Shown: positions 1 to 9,308, numbered from the stretch's first letter. The stretch is DNA of 64,000 nt from Kaistia dalseonensis (GCF_030814715.1 NZ_JAUSVO010000004.1:620001-684000), one strand, 5' to 3'. Made by a program: numbers and translations. The notes: generated by a model from the sequence alone, not told the origin.

Positions 1-180
1 GAGCAGCAGCCGGTGCTCCACCGCCGTATTGATCGCCGAAAAGGGCAGCACGTAGAGGACCGCGCGAAAGGAATGCCAGAAGCCATCGACGGACATGTCG
101 AAGCGCTTCAACCCGTCGCGGCGGCCGAGAAACAGCTCGAACGCACCCTTGAGCGCGTTGGCGGCGGCGGGATGGATCAT
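1..180 (-). CDS. Partial hypothetical membrane protein (C-terminus beyond left edge)
   Basis: The first 60 residues of a minus-strand gene are visible, starting at the ATG on 178-180 and running off the left edge without a stop. It begins 14 bp after the dapE stop, so it is probably co-transcribed with dapE. The visible part has a polar, Arg-rich start followed by a hydrophobic run (AVLYVLPFSAIN) near residues 43-54, suggesting a first membrane segment. I do not recognise the family. The spacing and frame support a real gene, but its function cannot be stated. Confidence 0.6.
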   Translation of the reverse strand, partial: MIHPAAANALKGAFELFLGRRDGLKRFDMSVDGFWHSFRAVLYVLPFSAINTAVEHRLLL

Positions 181-194
181 GTGTGGCCGGCGCC

Positions 195-1388
195 TCAGCC
201 GATAAAATCGTTGAGGAAGCGACGATAGATCGCCGTCAGCGCGTCGAGATCGGCAATGGCCACGCGCTCGTCGATCTGATGCATGGTCTGCCCGACGAGG
301 CCGAATTCCACCACGGGGCAGTAATCCTTGACGAAGCGGGCGTCCGAGGTGCCGCCGCTGGTCGAAAGCGCCGGCCGCCGGCCGGTGACGGTCTCGATGG
401 CGTTGGCGAGCGTATCGATGAGGGCCGGCGAGTGGGTCAGGAAGGACGTGCTCTTGGTCGGCTCCATGACGAGTTCGAATTCGATCTCGTTGCCGGCCGC
501 CTCTTCCAGGCGCGCCATCAACCAGGCCTCAAGCGTCTCTGGCGTCCACTCGTCGTTGAAGCGGATATTGAAGCGCGCCTTTGCCTCGGCGGGAATGACG
601 TTCCATGCCTTGTTGTCGACCTCGAGGCCAATGAATTCGAGATTGGACGCGTCGAAGCGCTCATTGCCATGATCGAGCGCCTCGGCCGTCAGCCGGCGGA
701 TCAGCTTCATCAATTGCGGGATCGGGTTCACCGCCAGATGCGGATAGGCCACATGGCCCTGCGTTCCGGTGACGATGATCGTGCCCGACAGGCTGCCGCG
801 GCGGCCGACCTTGATCGCATCGCCAAGCGCGTTCGGATTGGTCGGTTCGCCGACGATCGCCGCATCGAAACGGTGACCTCGTTGCGCCGCCCATTCGAGC
901 AGCTTGACCGTGCCGTTGATCGAGGGGCCTTCCTCGTCGCCGGTAATGAGCAGCGAGATCGTGCCCCTATGGTCCGGCTTTTCGGCGAGATAGCCGAGCG
1001 CGGCTGCGACGAAGGCCGCGATACCGCCCTTCATGTCCACCGCGCCGCGGCCGTAGAGCATGCCGTGCTCGATCGCGCCTTCAAACGGGCCATGCGACCA
1101 GCGCGCCGGGTCACCCGGCGGCACGACATCGGTATGGCCGGCGAAGACGAAATGCGGCGCCCCGCTGCCGATGGTCGCAAAGAGGTTCTCGACATCGGGC
1201 GTGCCCGGCTCGGAAAAGACCGGCCGCGACACGGCGAAGCCGGCCGGCGCGAGCACGCTTTCGAGAAAGGCTAGGGAGCCGGCTTCGGCCGGCGTCACGG
1301 AGGGGCAGCGCACGAGGCCCTGCAACAGCGTGGTCGCATCGGGCGTCGTTGAAGCGGATGGGCTTGGGATCGAGTCGTGAGAGGACAT
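195..1388 (-). CDS. dapE: Succinyl-diaminopimelate desuccinylase
   Basis: DapE hydrolyses N-succinyl-LL-diaminopimelate to LL-diaminopimelate and succinate in the lysine and cell-wall precursor pathway; it is a cytosolic dinuclear zinc M20 peptidase-family enzyme. Metal ligands are visible in order: His85 in FAGHTDVVPPGD, Asp118 in GRGAVDMKGG, Glu152-Glu153 in TGDEEGPS, a Glu in VGEPTN, and His370 in QTMHQIDE. The 397 residues are slightly longer than usual because of a Ser/Thr/Pro-rich N-terminus; a start further downstream is possible. dapD lies about 560 bp upstream on the same strand, which is the normal alphaproteobacterial grouping. Confidence 0.95.
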   Translation of the reverse strand: MSSHDSIPSPSASTTPDATTLLQGLVRCPSVTPAEAGSLAFLESVLAPAGFAVSRPVFSEPGTPDVENLFATIGSGAPHFVFAGHTDVVPPGDPARWSHGPFEGAIEHGMLYGRGAVDMKGGIAAFVAAALGYLAEKPDHRGTISLLITGDEEGPSINGTVKLLEWAAQRGHRFDAAIVGEPTNPNALGDAIKVGRRGSLSGTIIVTGTQGHVAYPHLAVNPIPQLMKLIRRLTAEALDHGNERFDASNLEFIGLEVDNKAWNVIPAEAKARFNIRFNDEWTPETLEAWLMARLEEAAGNEIEFELVMEPTKSTSFLTHSPALIDTLANAIETVTGRRPALSTSGGTSDARFVKDYCPVVEFGLVGQTMHQIDERVAIADLDALTAIYRRFLNDFIG

Positions 1389-1415
1389 GCCCTCTCGTTG
1401 CCATGCGTCCGCGCG

Positions 1416-1871
1416 TCAATCAACCCTGACGGCACTGCGACCGAGTGGATCGGGTCCGAATCGGTTGGCGCCGGGCGTGCCACGCAGGAAGCCGATCTCG
1501 ATCAGGCCCCAGAGGCCGAGCACGGCGCCGATCAGCGTCGCGACGGCGCCGGGAACGAAGACCGACTCCGGCTCTGCGAGGCGCGTGCCGAATTCGGACA
1601 GGATCGACGGCACCAGATAGAACACGACGAGCCAGCCGACCGATCGGTTGCGATCATGCAGCCGCTTGCCGGCAATGGCGAGATTGCCCCAGAGGAAGGG
1701 AATATAGAGCACGGCCCCGATACCGATCGCGAGAACGGGCAGGGCGGTCGCAAGATCCATCAGAAACCATGCCACTGCGGGCACGACGATCAGGCTGGCG
1801 AGCGTGATCCACCAGAAGGGCGCCCGGTTGAGGCGCCCCCGAAACGAGAACAACAGCCAACGATAATTCAC
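1416..1871 (-). CDS. DUF805 family membrane protein
   Basis: This is a 151-residue inner-membrane protein with the typical DUF805 opening NYRWLLFSFRGRLNRAPFWW followed by about four hydrophobic segments (LIVVPAVAWFLM, LPVLAIGIGAVLYIPFL, VGWLVVFYLVPSIL, LIGAVLGLWGLIEIGFL). I chose the GTG on 1869-1871 because a GGGGGG run lies 6 bases upstream and the family consensus begins at this residue; a longer reading frame extends to 1928. It lies between dapD and dapE, a common position in rhizobia. The role of DUF805 proteins is not established. Confidence 0.85.
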   Translation of the reverse strand: MNYRWLLFSFRGRLNRAPFWWITLASLIVVPAVAWFLMDLATALPVLAIGIGAVLYIPFLWGNLAIAGKRLHDRNRSVGWLVVFYLVPSILSEFGTRLAEPESVFVPGAVATLIGAVLGLWGLIEIGFLRGTPGANRFGPDPLGRSAVRVD

Positions 1872-1948
1872 AGTATACCCCCCGGCGATACTGAGCGCAT
1901 CAGTGTCACGGCCGGGGGGATGGCGCAACCAAATCTGTCGCGCTGCTC

Positions 1949-2800
1949 TCAGTCGCGCAGAAGTTCGTTAACGGAAGTCTTGGAACGGGTCTTCTCGTCG
2001 ACCCGCTTGACGATCACGGCGCAATAAAGCGACGGGCCGGGCGCGCCGTTCGGCAGCGGCTTGCCCGGCAGCGAGCCGGAGACGACCACGGAATAGGGCG
2101 GCACGCGGCCGATGAAGATCTCGCCGGTTTCGCGGTCGATGATCTTGGTCGAAGCCGAGATGAAGACGCCCATTGAGATCACGGAGCCTTCGCCGACGAT
2201 CACGCCCTCGACGACCTCGGAGCGCGCGCCGATGAAGCAATTGTCCTCGATGATGGTCGGGCCGGCCTGCAGCGGCTCCAGCACGCCGCCAATGCCGACA
2301 CCGCCCGAGAGGTGCACGTTCTTGCCGATCTGCGCGCAGGAGCCGACCGTCGCCCAGGTGTCGACCATGGTCCCGTTGTCGACATAGGCGCCGAGATTGA
2401 CGAAGGAGGGCATCAGCACGACAGAGGGCGCGATATAGGCCGAGCGGCGGACGACGGACCCCGGCACGGCGCGGAATCCGGCCTTCTCGAACTCCGTCGC
2501 GCCCCAGCCCTCGAACTTGGTCGGCACCTTGTCCCACCAGGTCGAGCCGTTCGGTGCGCCGGGAACAGGGGCCATCGGGTTCAGGCGGAAGGAGAGCAGC
2601 ACGGCCTTCTTGAGCCACTGATGCACGACCCATTCGCTGTCGATCTTCTCCGCCACGCGAACCGCGCCGCTGTCGAGCAGGTTCAACGCGGTCGAGACGG
2701 CATCGGGAATGGCACCCCTGGTCTTGGTGTCGACATTCGCGCGATCCTCGAAGGCGGCCTCGATGGTGGATTGCAGAGCGGCGAGATCGTGCGTGGACAT
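1949..2800 (-). CDS. dapD: 2,3,4,5-tetrahydropyridine-2,6-dicarboxylate N-succinyltransferase
   Basis: DapD transfers succinate from succinyl-CoA to tetrahydrodipicolinate, the step that feeds DapC and then DapE. The 283 residues match the family length. The C-terminal half carries the left-handed beta-helix hexapeptide repeats, for example [29 protein letters not shown] and [16 protein letters not shown]. The ATG on 2798-2800 was chosen over upstream starts because AAGGAA lies 6 bases before it and the protein then begins MSTHDLAAL as in relatives. About 96 bp upstream contain no other gene before the toxin-antitoxin pair. Confidence 0.95.
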   Translation of the reverse strand: MSTHDLAALQSTIEAAFEDRANVDTKTRGAIPDAVSTALNLLDSGAVRVAEKIDSEWVVHQWLKKAVLLSFRLNPMAPVPGAPNGSTWWDKVPTKFEGWGATEFEKAGFRAVPGSVVRRSAYIAPSVVLMPSFVNLGAYVDNGTMVDTWATVGSCAQIGKNVHLSGGVGIGGVLEPLQAGPTIIEDNCFIGARSEVVEGVIVGEGSVISMGVFISASTKIIDRETGEIFIGRVPPYSVVVSGSLPGKPLPNGAPGPSLYCAVIVKRVDEKTRSKTSVNELLRD

Positions 2801-2896
2801 GCGAATTCCTTGGGGACCGGCAGAATTGACCGGCCGGGACGATATCGGCGAATGCGCGGAAGTCAACGCAGGATCGCGCCGGGTAGGAATCGGCGA

Positions 2897-3289
2897 TCAG
2901 AGTTGCTTCAATCGTGCCGCCGACATTGGGAGTTCGAACATGGCGCCACCTTGAACGAGACCAGCTTGTGCCTCGATGGCGTCCCAAAGCGCCAGGATAC
3001 GCTCCATCTGCTTAGTGACCTTCGCCTTGTGGAGCCCGCTCGACAGGAAGAATCCGATGAGCTGCGAATTCCGAAACGTGTGATACTCGGCTCGATTGCG
3101 TGTGATCTTTCGATCGCCCGAAATGACGATCCAGCGGCCGTCGGCGCTCAGTTCGTTGATCCAGGTCACGTCGGCAACGCTCGGTCCGAACTTTTCCCGA
3201 AGATGTCGAATCTCATGACGGCCGGCGAAGAGCGCATCCAAGGCCTTGGCGAGAGCCGGAGACAGGTTCTCGTCCAGAAGAACCTTCAA
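2897..3289 (-). CDS. PIN-like toxin of a VapBC45-type toxin-antitoxin pair
   Basis: This 130-residue protein opens with LLDENLSP (acidic residues 6-7), and has Asp40 and an ISGDRKITRN motif around Asp59. This is the layout of the VapC45/DUF5615 PIN-like ribonuclease family, and the length is close to Mycobacterium VapC45 as I recall it. By family analogy it would be a metal-dependent RNase held inactive by the upstream antitoxin. The start is a TTG that overlaps the antitoxin stop by 4 bases (TTGA), implying translational coupling. The function assignment rests on family resemblance only. Confidence 0.72.
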   Translation of the reverse strand: MKVLLDENLSPALAKALDALFAGRHEIRHLREKFGPSVADVTWINELSADGRWIVISGDRKITRNRAEYHTFRNSQLIGFFLSSGLHKAKVTKQMERILALWDAIEAQAGLVQGGAMFELPMSAARLKQL

Positions 3290-3996
3290 GCCGCTTCCAG
3301 CCTGTTCTCAAAGAGCACGGCATCGCGGACAACCGAAACCGGCAATTCGAACAGGCGTGCGGCAGCCTCGGCGGACCCTTCGGCTTCAACGGCGTCGCGC
3401 AGGGTTGCCGTCGGCACGCCGAAAGCTGCCGCTATCGGCTGGCCGAAGGCGCGCGTGGGATCAAGAACAATCGACTGCTTGCCGTCGAGCGGCCTCCAGC
3501 GGGCAACGATGTCGTCGTCGATATCCAGGTCTCGAAACGTCCGGTCGATGATCTGCGGCAGGACATATTGCCGAGTCTTGAGATCGAGTAGCTCCGCGGC
3601 CTCCACCAGCCGGGCGCTCTCGAGAAACATCGTCTTGCCGTCCGTGCGGAAACGCCGCGTCGAGAATGGACGATCCTCGTTGGTCAGGGATCGCGCATAA
3701 TCGAGGCAATAGCGAATGGTCCTGAGCCCCAGGCCGGCATCCACGAATGCCTTGACGAATCGGAGTTCGATCAGGTCCCTGAATCCCAGCTCCAACTGAT
3801 CATCCAGTAAGGGAAGCTGTGGGATCCACAATGGGGGGATGTCATGCCGCCGATCATCCTGGCGATATGAATAGCCCTTCATCCATCTGTTGATGGAGCG
3901 GGCAGGGACCTTCAGCAATCGAGATGCGTCGGCAGAGCTGTAAAAGCCGATGCCAAGCGGAATAGCTCCGACGCTCTTTGTTGCGCGCGTATCCAT
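3286..3996 (-). CDS. DUF433/VapB45-like antitoxin
   Basis: This 236-residue protein has an N-terminal MerR-like helix-turn-helix region (FYSSADASRLLKVPARSINRW, residues about 18-38) and a C-terminal DUF433-like domain (LPVSVVRDAVLFENRLEAA near the end), the architecture of VapB45 antitoxins, which are much larger than ordinary VapB. The ATG on 3994-3996 is preferred; a GTG at 4023 would add nine residues, and neither has a clear Shine-Dalgarno. It overlaps the toxin gene by 4 bases. It probably represses its own promoter through the HTH region (inference). Confidence 0.7.
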   Translation of the reverse strand: MDTRATKSVGAIPLGIGFYSSADASRLLKVPARSINRWMKGYSYRQDDRRHDIPPLWIPQLPLLDDQLELGFRDLIELRFVKAFVDAGLGLRTIRYCLDYARSLTNEDRPFSTRRFRTDGKTMFLESARLVEAAELLDLKTRQYVLPQIIDRTFRDLDIDDDIVARWRPLDGKQSIVLDPTRAFGQPIAAAFGVPTATLRDAVEAEGSAEAAARLFELPVSVVRDAVLFENRLEAA

Positions 3997-4043
3997 GGAT
4001 CGAGAGTAGAGCGTCTGCGACACGTTGGGAATGCGGGAAACGC

Positions 4044-4781
4044 TCAGCTCGTCCGTATCTGCGCCAGCACCTGCCCCAGGAACCCGCCGAGATCGTCGGT
4101 CAGGTGGTCGATATGGGCGCCGTCCGCGCCTTCGGTTTCCCAGGCCTCGGCGAGCACTTCTTCCGTGCCACGCGGGACAATCAGTACCGTCGCCATGCCG
4201 AGCGACTTCGGGACTTCGAGATTGCGGGCCAGATCCTCGAACATCGCCGCCGATGTCGGGTCAATGCCGTTTTCGCGCAGGAAGCGGGCATAGGTGTCGG
4301 CATGCGGCTTGGGCACGAGATCGGCGCGGACGATGTCGAAGATGTCGTCGAAATCCGGACCGAGGCCGAGCCGCTCGATCACCTTCTCCGCGTGGCGGAG
4401 AGAGCCGTTGGTGAAGATGAAACGCCGGCCCGGCAGTGCCGATATCGCGGCGGCCAGAGCAGGGTCGGGCGCGACGGGGGAATGATCGATGTCGTGGACA
4501 TATTCGAGGAAATCGTCCGGCGATATGCCGTGTTCCAGGATCAGTCCGCGCAGCGTCGTGCCATAGCGGCGGTAATAGTCGCGCTGCAGCGCCTGCGCGG
4601 CGTCCGGCTCGAGCGAGAGCAGGCGCTGGACGTAGTCGCGGATACGCACATCCACCTGCGCGAACAGGTTCGTGTGGCGCGGATAGAGCGTGTTGTCGAG
4701 ATCGAAAACCCAGGAGCGCACGGGCGCGAACCGGCTGAGGTCCGGTTCGTCGTCAAGCGTCTGGGGCTTGTCGCTGGTCAT
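4044..4781 (-). CDS. HAD-family pyrimidine 5'-nucleotidase
   Basis: This is a 245-residue haloacid dehalogenase hydrolase of the Sdt1/YjjG-like nucleotidase type. Motif I is VFDLDNTLYP (nucleophile first Asp, residues about 25-34), motif II is IFTNGS, the motif III Lys lies in VPKPHADTY, and motif IV is MFEDLARN. It is predicted to dephosphorylate pyrimidine nucleoside monophosphates in the cytosol. It ends 10 bp downstream-side of argB on the same strand (argB stops at 4792 and this gene starts at 4781), so the two are probably one transcript. The exact substrate cannot be read from sequence. Confidence 0.85.
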   Translation of the reverse strand: MTSDKPQTLDDEPDLSRFAPVRSWVFDLDNTLYPRHTNLFAQVDVRIRDYVQRLLSLEPDAAQALQRDYYRRYGTTLRGLILEHGISPDDFLEYVHDIDHSPVAPDPALAAAISALPGRRFIFTNGSLRHAEKVIERLGLGPDFDDIFDIVRADLVPKPHADTYARFLRENGIDPTSAAMFEDLARNLEVPKSLGMATVLIVPRGTEEVLAEAWETEGADGAHIDHLTDDLGGFLGQVLAQIRTS

Positions 4782-4791
4782 CGGGTTCCGA

Positions 4792-5700
4792 TCAGCGCTT
4801 GATCAGCGTGCCGGCGCCATGTTCGGTGAACAGCTCCAGCAGCACGGCATGCGGCGTCTTGCCATCGAGGATGACCACGCCCTCGACGCCGCGATCGAGC
4901 GCCTCGATGCAGGTCTCGACCTTGGGGATCATGCCGCCGGAAATCGTGCCGTCGGCGATCATCGCCTTCGCCTCGGCCACCGTGAGTTCCTTGATCAACT
5001 GCTTGTTGCGGTCGAGGACCCCGGGAACGTCGGTCAGGAAGAGCAGGCGCGAGGCGCCGAGCGCCCCGGCAATGGCACCTGCGAAGGTGTCGGCATTGAC
5101 GTTGTAGGTCTCGCCATCATCCTCGCCGGCGCAGACCGGCGCCAGGACCGGGATGATCTCGGATTTCGCGAGGACTTCGAGCACCTCGGTGCGCACCGTC
5201 TTCGGTTCGCCGACAAAGCCGAGATCGATGACTTTCTCGATATTCGAATCGGGATCGACCACGGTGCGCTTCAGCCGCGTCACGGTGACCATGTTGCCGT
5301 CCTTGCCGGTGAGACCGATGGCGCGTCCGCCGGCCTCGGTGATGGTCTGGACGATTTCCTTGTTGATCGAACCGGCCAGCACCATCTCGACGATCTCGAC
5401 GGTCTGCTTGTCGGTGATCCGCATGCCCGCTGCCCATTCGGACTTGATCCCGAGGCGCGTCAGCATGGCGTTGATCTGCGGGCCGCCGCCATGGACGACG
5501 ACCGGATTGATGCCGGCGAGCTTCAGCAGCGTGATGTCTTCGGCGAAGGCCTTGCCGAGTTCTTCCGAACCCATCGCATTGCCGCCGAACTTCACGACGA
5601 CCGTCTTCTCGTCATAGCGCAGCATGTAGGGCAGCGCCGTTGCGATGAGCTGGGCGGTCAAGACGGGATCGGTGCGGTGCTCAATCGGCAGGTCGGTCAT
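4792..5700 (-). CDS. argB: Acetylglutamate kinase
   Basis: ArgB phosphorylates N-acetylglutamate with ATP, the second step of arginine synthesis and usually its feedback-controlled step. The 302-residue protein has the amino-acid-kinase Gly-rich loop KFGGNAM (residues 37-43) and [13 protein letters not shown] (68-80), and the distal [20 protein letters not shown] segment. The start on 5698-5700 (MTDLPIEHR) fits rhizobial relatives; the open frame extends 33 codons upstream but that part is not protein-like. A candidate promoter lies at 5728-5756. Confidence 0.95.
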   Translation of the reverse strand: MTDLPIEHRTDPVLTAQLIATALPYMLRYDEKTVVVKFGGNAMGSEELGKAFAEDITLLKLAGINPVVVHGGGPQINAMLTRLGIKSEWAAGMRITDKQTVEIVEMVLAGSINKEIVQTITEAGGRAIGLTGKDGNMVTVTRLKRTVVDPDSNIEKVIDLGFVGEPKTVRTEVLEVLAKSEIIPVLAPVCAGEDDGETYNVNADTFAGAIAGALGASRLLFLTDVPGVLDRNKQLIKELTVAEAKAMIADGTISGGMIPKVETCIEALDRGVEGVVILDGKTPHAVLLELFTEHGAGTLIKR

Positions 5701-5727
5701 CGGCAGGTCTCCGCTTCGGGCGCAGGC

Positions 5728-5768
5728 TCTATAACGAGTTTGACATGGCGGAACAATGACGGTTCCGC
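5728..5768 (-). promoter_or_regulatory. Candidate sigma70 promoter for argB with an overlapping stem-loop
   Basis: On the minus strand TTGTTC (5751-5756) and TATAGA (5728-5733) are separated by 17 bases, 28 bases before the argB start. A perfect 7-bp inverted repeat (GCGGAAC at 5748-5754, GTTCCGC at 5762-5768, 7-base loop) overlaps the -35 side. The stem has no T-run, so I cannot say whether it is an engB terminator or an operator. Confidence 0.35.
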
Positions 5769-5795
5769 GCCTTTCAGACGGCCGATTCCGGTCTG

Positions 5796-6437
5796 TCACA
5801 CGGCAAGGGCGGCGATCTCGGCGCGCAGCAGGTCCATGCCCGCGCCGGTCTCCGAGGAGGTGGCGATGACGACGGGATGGGCGGCCGGCCGGCGCGCGAT
5901 CGCGGCGATCGTCTCGGCCATGACCTTGTCGATCACGCCGGGATTGAGCTTGTCGGCCTTGGTCAGCACGATCTGGTAGGAAACGGCGGTCTCGTCGAGA
6001 AGATCGAGCGTTTCCTTATCGTTCTTCTTCAGGCCGTGCCGGGCGTCGATCAGCACATAGACCCGGCGCAGCGTGACGCGGCCGCGCAGATAGGCCTTGA
6101 TGAGCTTGTTCCAGGCCGCGACGAGGTTCTTGGGCGCCTCGGCATAACCATAGCCGGGCATGTCGACGATCAACAGGCCGTTATCGGCAGTGAAGAAGTT
6201 CAGCTGCTGCGTGCGGCCGGGCGTGTTGGACGTCCGCGCCAGTCCGGTGCGCCCGGTCAGCGCGTTGATCAGCGACGACTTGCCGACATTGGAGCGGCCG
6301 GCAAAGGCGATCTCGGTCGGCCCGATCGGCGGCAGCGTCTCGACGCTCGGGGCGCTCAGAACAAAGTCCCACGCCTTGGCGAAGAAGAGGCGGCCGGCCT
6401 CGATCCGGTCGAGCTCTTCCTGGGTGATTTCGGGCAT
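5796..6437 (-). CDS. engB: Ribosome biogenesis GTPase EngB (YihA/YsxC)
   Basis: This 213-residue TRAFAC-class GTPase acts in assembly of the large ribosomal subunit. The G1 P-loop GRSNVGKSS lies at residues 47-55, G3 is DMPGYGYA, and G4 is TKADKL. It is encoded 21 bp after yidC on the same strand, the standard order rpmH-rnpA-yidC-engB in alphaproteobacteria, and precedes argB. Length and motifs are complete. Confidence 0.95.
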   Translation of the reverse strand: MPEITQEELDRIEAGRLFFAKAWDFVLSAPSVETLPPIGPTEIAFAGRSNVGKSSLINALTGRTGLARTSNTPGRTQQLNFFTADNGLLIVDMPGYGYAEAPKNLVAAWNKLIKAYLRGRVTLRRVYVLIDARHGLKKNDKETLDLLDETAVSYQIVLTKADKLNPGVIDKVMAETIAAIARRPAAHPVVIATSSETGAGMDLLRAEIAALAV

Positions 6438-6458
6438 GGGTCTCTCCGCCGCTCCGTC

Positions 6459-8369
6459 CTAGCTCTTGGCTTTGGACGGTGCGGCCTTTGCTGTCACGGC
6501 CTTGGGCGCAGCCGCCTTGGCCGGGGTCGATTTGGTTGGCGTTCCGCCCTTCGGCGGCTCCGGCGGCGTATCGACCTTCGGCGTCTTCTTGAAGGACGAC
6601 ATGATGTTGCCGAGCAGGTTCACCTCGACGCCCTGCCGGCGCATGATGATGTACTGCTGCGTCACCGAGAGCGTGTTGTTCCACGCCCAGTAGATCACCA
6701 GACCAGCCGGGAACGTGCCGAGCATGAAGGTGAAGATGACCGGCATCCAGTTGAAGATGACCTGCTGCGCCGGATCGGCCGGGGCCGGGTTGAGGCGCAT
6801 CTGGACCCACATGGTCACGCCCATGATCAGCGGCCAGATGCCGATCATCAGCATGTGCGGGGGCGTCCACGGGATCAGGCCGAACAGGTTGAACAGGGTG
6901 GTCGGATCGGGCGCGGACAGATCCTGGATCCAGCCGAAGAACGGCGCATGCCGCATCTCGATCGTGATGAAGATGACCTTGTAGAGCGAGAAGAAGACCG
7001 GGATCTGGATCAGCACCGGCCAGCAGCCGGCGAGCGGATTGATCTTTTCCTTCTTGTAGAGCTCCATCAGCGCCTGCTGCTGTTTCACCTTGTCGTCGGC
7101 GAAGCGCTCGCGCAGGGCGGCCATTTCCGGCTGCACCTTCTTCATCGCGCTCATCGACTTGTACGACTTGTTGGCGAGCGGGAAGAAAACGGCCTTGACG
7201 ATGACGGTGACGAGCAGGATCGCGACGCCGAAATTACCGAAGAACTTGAAGAAGAAGTCCATCAGGTAGAACAGCGGCTTGGTGAAGAACCAGAACATGC
7301 CCCAGTCGATCAGCAGGTCGAAGCGGTCGATCTTCAGATCGTCGCGATAGCCGTCGATGATGGAAACCTGCTTGGCGCCGGCAAAGAGCAGGCTTTCGGT
7401 CGAGCCCGTGGCGCCGGCCGCGATATCGATCGGCGTGCCCTTGAAATCGGCCTGGTAGAGCGGCGTGGCGCCGTCGACATGGCTGAAGGTCGCGTCGAAC
7501 GGCTTGGTGCCGCGCGGAACCACGGCCGTCGCCCAGTACTTGTCGGTGACGCCGAGCCAGCCGGTCGCCACGTTCGAGAAGCTCTGCGGCGGCTCGCCAC
7601 GCAGCTTCTTATAGGTGAGCTCCTGCAGATGCTGGTCGCCCATCCAGCCGATCAGGCCTTCATGCAGGATGTAATAGCCCGAAACATGCGGCTCGCCGAG
7701 GCGCGTGACGCGGCCATAGGGCGAGAGGGCGACGGGCTTTCCGGTGGCGTTCGTGACCTCGTCCTTGACCGTGAACATGTAGCTCGGGTCGATCGAGATC
7801 GTGCGCTTGAAGGTCAGGCCGGCGCCATTGTCCCAGGTCAGGACGACGGGCTTGGTATCGGTCAGCTTGGCGCCTTCCGGCGCGGTCCAGAGCGTCTGCG
7901 GACCCGGCACCGGCGTGCCGTCAGCCGGGGGAACCCAGCCGAATTCGGCGAAATAGCCGTCAGGCCCGGCTGCGGGCGACAGCAGGATGATGGTCGGGCT
8001 GTTCTTGTCGACCGTCTCGCGATAGCCGTTCAGCCTGAGATCGTCGACGCGGCCACCCTGCAGATTGATCGAACCGCTGACGGAAGGGGTCTCGACGGCG
8101 ACGCGCGGGGTGGAGGCGAGGGCGGCTTCGCGGCTCAGCGACGCTGCGGCGGCAGGCGTCGCCGGCGCGGAGCCGCTGGAGCCACTCGTGCCGGTCGCGG
8201 CGCCAGGCGCCGTTGCCGTCGTTCCGGCGGCGGGCGTCGTCTGGCTGATCGCCGCGGCTTCCTTGCGCGACTGTTCCATGCGCGGGCCGGCGATGAAATA
8301 CTGCCAGCCGAAAACCACCGCGACCGACAGGATGACGGCTATGATCAGATTGCGATTATCGGTCAGCAT
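6459..8369 (-). CDS. yidC: Membrane protein insertase YidC
   Basis: YidC inserts and folds inner-membrane proteins alone or with SecYEG. The 636-residue protein has the N-terminal segment NLIIAVILSVAVVFGWQYF, a long periplasmic domain with an Ala/Thr/Gly/Ser-rich linker (about residues 35-75), and a C-terminal block of hydrophobic segments beginning near FFKFFGNFGVAILLVTVIVK. It ends in a Lys/Ala/Pro-rich tail (TPAKAAAPKAVTAKAAPSK) typical of ribosome-contacting tails. The ATG at 8367-8369 shares one base with the rnpA stop (TGATG), indicating coupled translation. Confidence 0.96.
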   Translation of the reverse strand: MLTDNRNLIIAVILSVAVVFGWQYFIAGPRMEQSRKEAAAISQTTPAAGTTATAPGAATGTSGSSGSAPATPAAAASLSREAALASTPRVAVETPSVSGSINLQGGRVDDLRLNGYRETVDKNSPTIILLSPAAGPDGYFAEFGWVPPADGTPVPGPQTLWTAPEGAKLTDTKPVVLTWDNGAGLTFKRTISIDPSYMFTVKDEVTNATGKPVALSPYGRVTRLGEPHVSGYYILHEGLIGWMGDQHLQELTYKKLRGEPPQSFSNVATGWLGVTDKYWATAVVPRGTKPFDATFSHVDGATPLYQADFKGTPIDIAAGATGSTESLLFAGAKQVSIIDGYRDDLKIDRFDLLIDWGMFWFFTKPLFYLMDFFFKFFGNFGVAILLVTVIVKAVFFPLANKSYKSMSAMKKVQPEMAALRERFADDKVKQQQALMELYKKEKINPLAGCWPVLIQIPVFFSLYKVIFITIEMRHAPFFGWIQDLSAPDPTTLFNLFGLIPWTPPHMLMIGIWPLIMGVTMWVQMRLNPAPADPAQQVIFNWMPVIFTFMLGTFPAGLVIYWAWNNTLSVTQQYIIMRRQGVEVNLLGNIMSSFKKTPKVDTPPEPPKGGTPTKSTPAKAAAPKAVTAKAAPSKAKS

Positions 8370-8848
8370 CAATCGAGACTTTCGGCGTGAGGTCGAGAGA
8401 CGTTCGGGGTGGTGTCGACCGCGCCCGGCGACCGGGCAGGTTCGTTGATCGGCCGGCTTTCGCCGGGCCGTGATTTCGGCGCGCGCTCGCCCGCAGGCTG
8501 GCGCGTCAGATATTGCATGCTGGAGATAAGGTCTGCCGTGAGAACTTCGAAGGGCTGCGACAGTGCGGCACGTCGCCCGACCAGCACATAATCGGTGCCC
8601 GCGACGGCATGATCGAGCCCGGCGAGCCGAACGGCTTCGCGCAGGCGACGCCTGATCCGATTACGCTCGGGCGAATTGCCCATCTTCTTCGTCACGGTAA
8701 AGCCGAAACGCGGCGCGCGGGATGCCTCGCCGGACTTCGGATCGCGTTTCTGCAAAACAAAACCGCGCCGGGAAGCTCGCGCTCCGCCGGCGACGGCTAG
8801 AAATTCGGCGCGTTTCTTGAGCCGTTCCATGGTCTTCATCCGATCCAT
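8369..8848 (-). CDS. rnpA: Ribonuclease P protein component
   Basis: RnpA is the protein cofactor of RNase P, which matures tRNA 5' ends. The family signature is clear: RFGFTVTKKMG followed by the basic RNR helix (ERNRIRRRLREAV). The 159 residues include a polar C-terminal extension rich in Arg/Pro/Ser that is not part of the fold. Starts at residues 1, 4 and 7 (all Met) are possible; MERLKKRAEFLAV at residue 7 is the conserved beginning. It lies between rpmH and yidC in the expected operon. Confidence 0.93.
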   Translation of the reverse strand: MDRMKTMERLKKRAEFLAVAGGARASRRGFVLQKRDPKSGEASRAPRFGFTVTKKMGNSPERNRIRRRLREAVRLAGLDHAVAGTDYVLVGRRAALSQPFEVLTADLISSMQYLTRQPAGERAPKSRPGESRPINEPARSPGAVDTTPNVSRPHAESLD

Positions 8849-8894
8849 GGTAAGAACTCTCCGGGCGCCGGCCGGGCTGCCACTCGCCCCTTGA

Positions 8895-9029
8895 TCAGGC
8901 GCTGAGCTTCTTGCGGCCCTGGGCGCGACGCTGCGCGATGACCTTGCGGCCGCCGACAGTCGCCATACGGGCGCGGAAGCCGTGCCGGCGTGCGCGGACG
9001 AGCTTGCTCGGTTGGTAAGTCCGTTTCAT
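8895..9029 (-). CDS. rpmH: 50S ribosomal protein L34
   Basis: A 44-residue highly basic protein, beginning [20 protein letters not shown] and ending GRKKLSA, is the complete L34 sequence. The start is the ATG on 9027-9029 and the stop is at 8895-8897. rnpA follows 46 bp downstream. The candidate promoter at 9163-9191 would give a leader of roughly 125 bases. Confidence 0.97.
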   Translation of the reverse strand: MKRTYQPSKLVRARRHGFRARMATVGGRKVIAQRRAQGRKKLSA

Positions 9030-9162
9030 GGGTCGTCACCGCCAGGGGCGGCCCTCAATATCAAAACTGCGTCAATCGGATGAGCCCGCCAGACCGGATA
9101 GTCATGATGCAAGGGCCAGTCATGCCGATGCATCCGCGGAGGCGTGCTCTTATCGAGCCCGG

Positions 9163-9191
9163 CTTATACGGATTAGGCTTGGGCAAGTCAA
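9163..9191 (-). promoter_or_regulatory. Sigma70-type promoter for the rpmH-rnpA-yidC operon
   Basis: On the minus strand TTGACT (9186-9191) and TATAAG (9163-9168) are separated by exactly 17 bases, close to the consensus. It points at rpmH, whose start lies about 134 bp further on, and no other gene intervenes. Confidence 0.7.
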
Positions 9192-9308
9192 CGCGGGGTT
9201 CCGCATCTTTCCGGCCCTTTTTCGCGCCTCGACGAAGCCACCTCCGGGCCGCGACGGATCGTGCCGGGATGCTCCGTTTGACGGGGGTAGGGCCGCGGAC
9301 GCATCATT

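Noticed and set aside
5877-8390. 837-codon plus-strand frame
   Set aside because: It is antisense to engB and yidC, is rich in Arg/His/Asp/Gly and has no motif; long antisense frames are expected in high-GC DNA.
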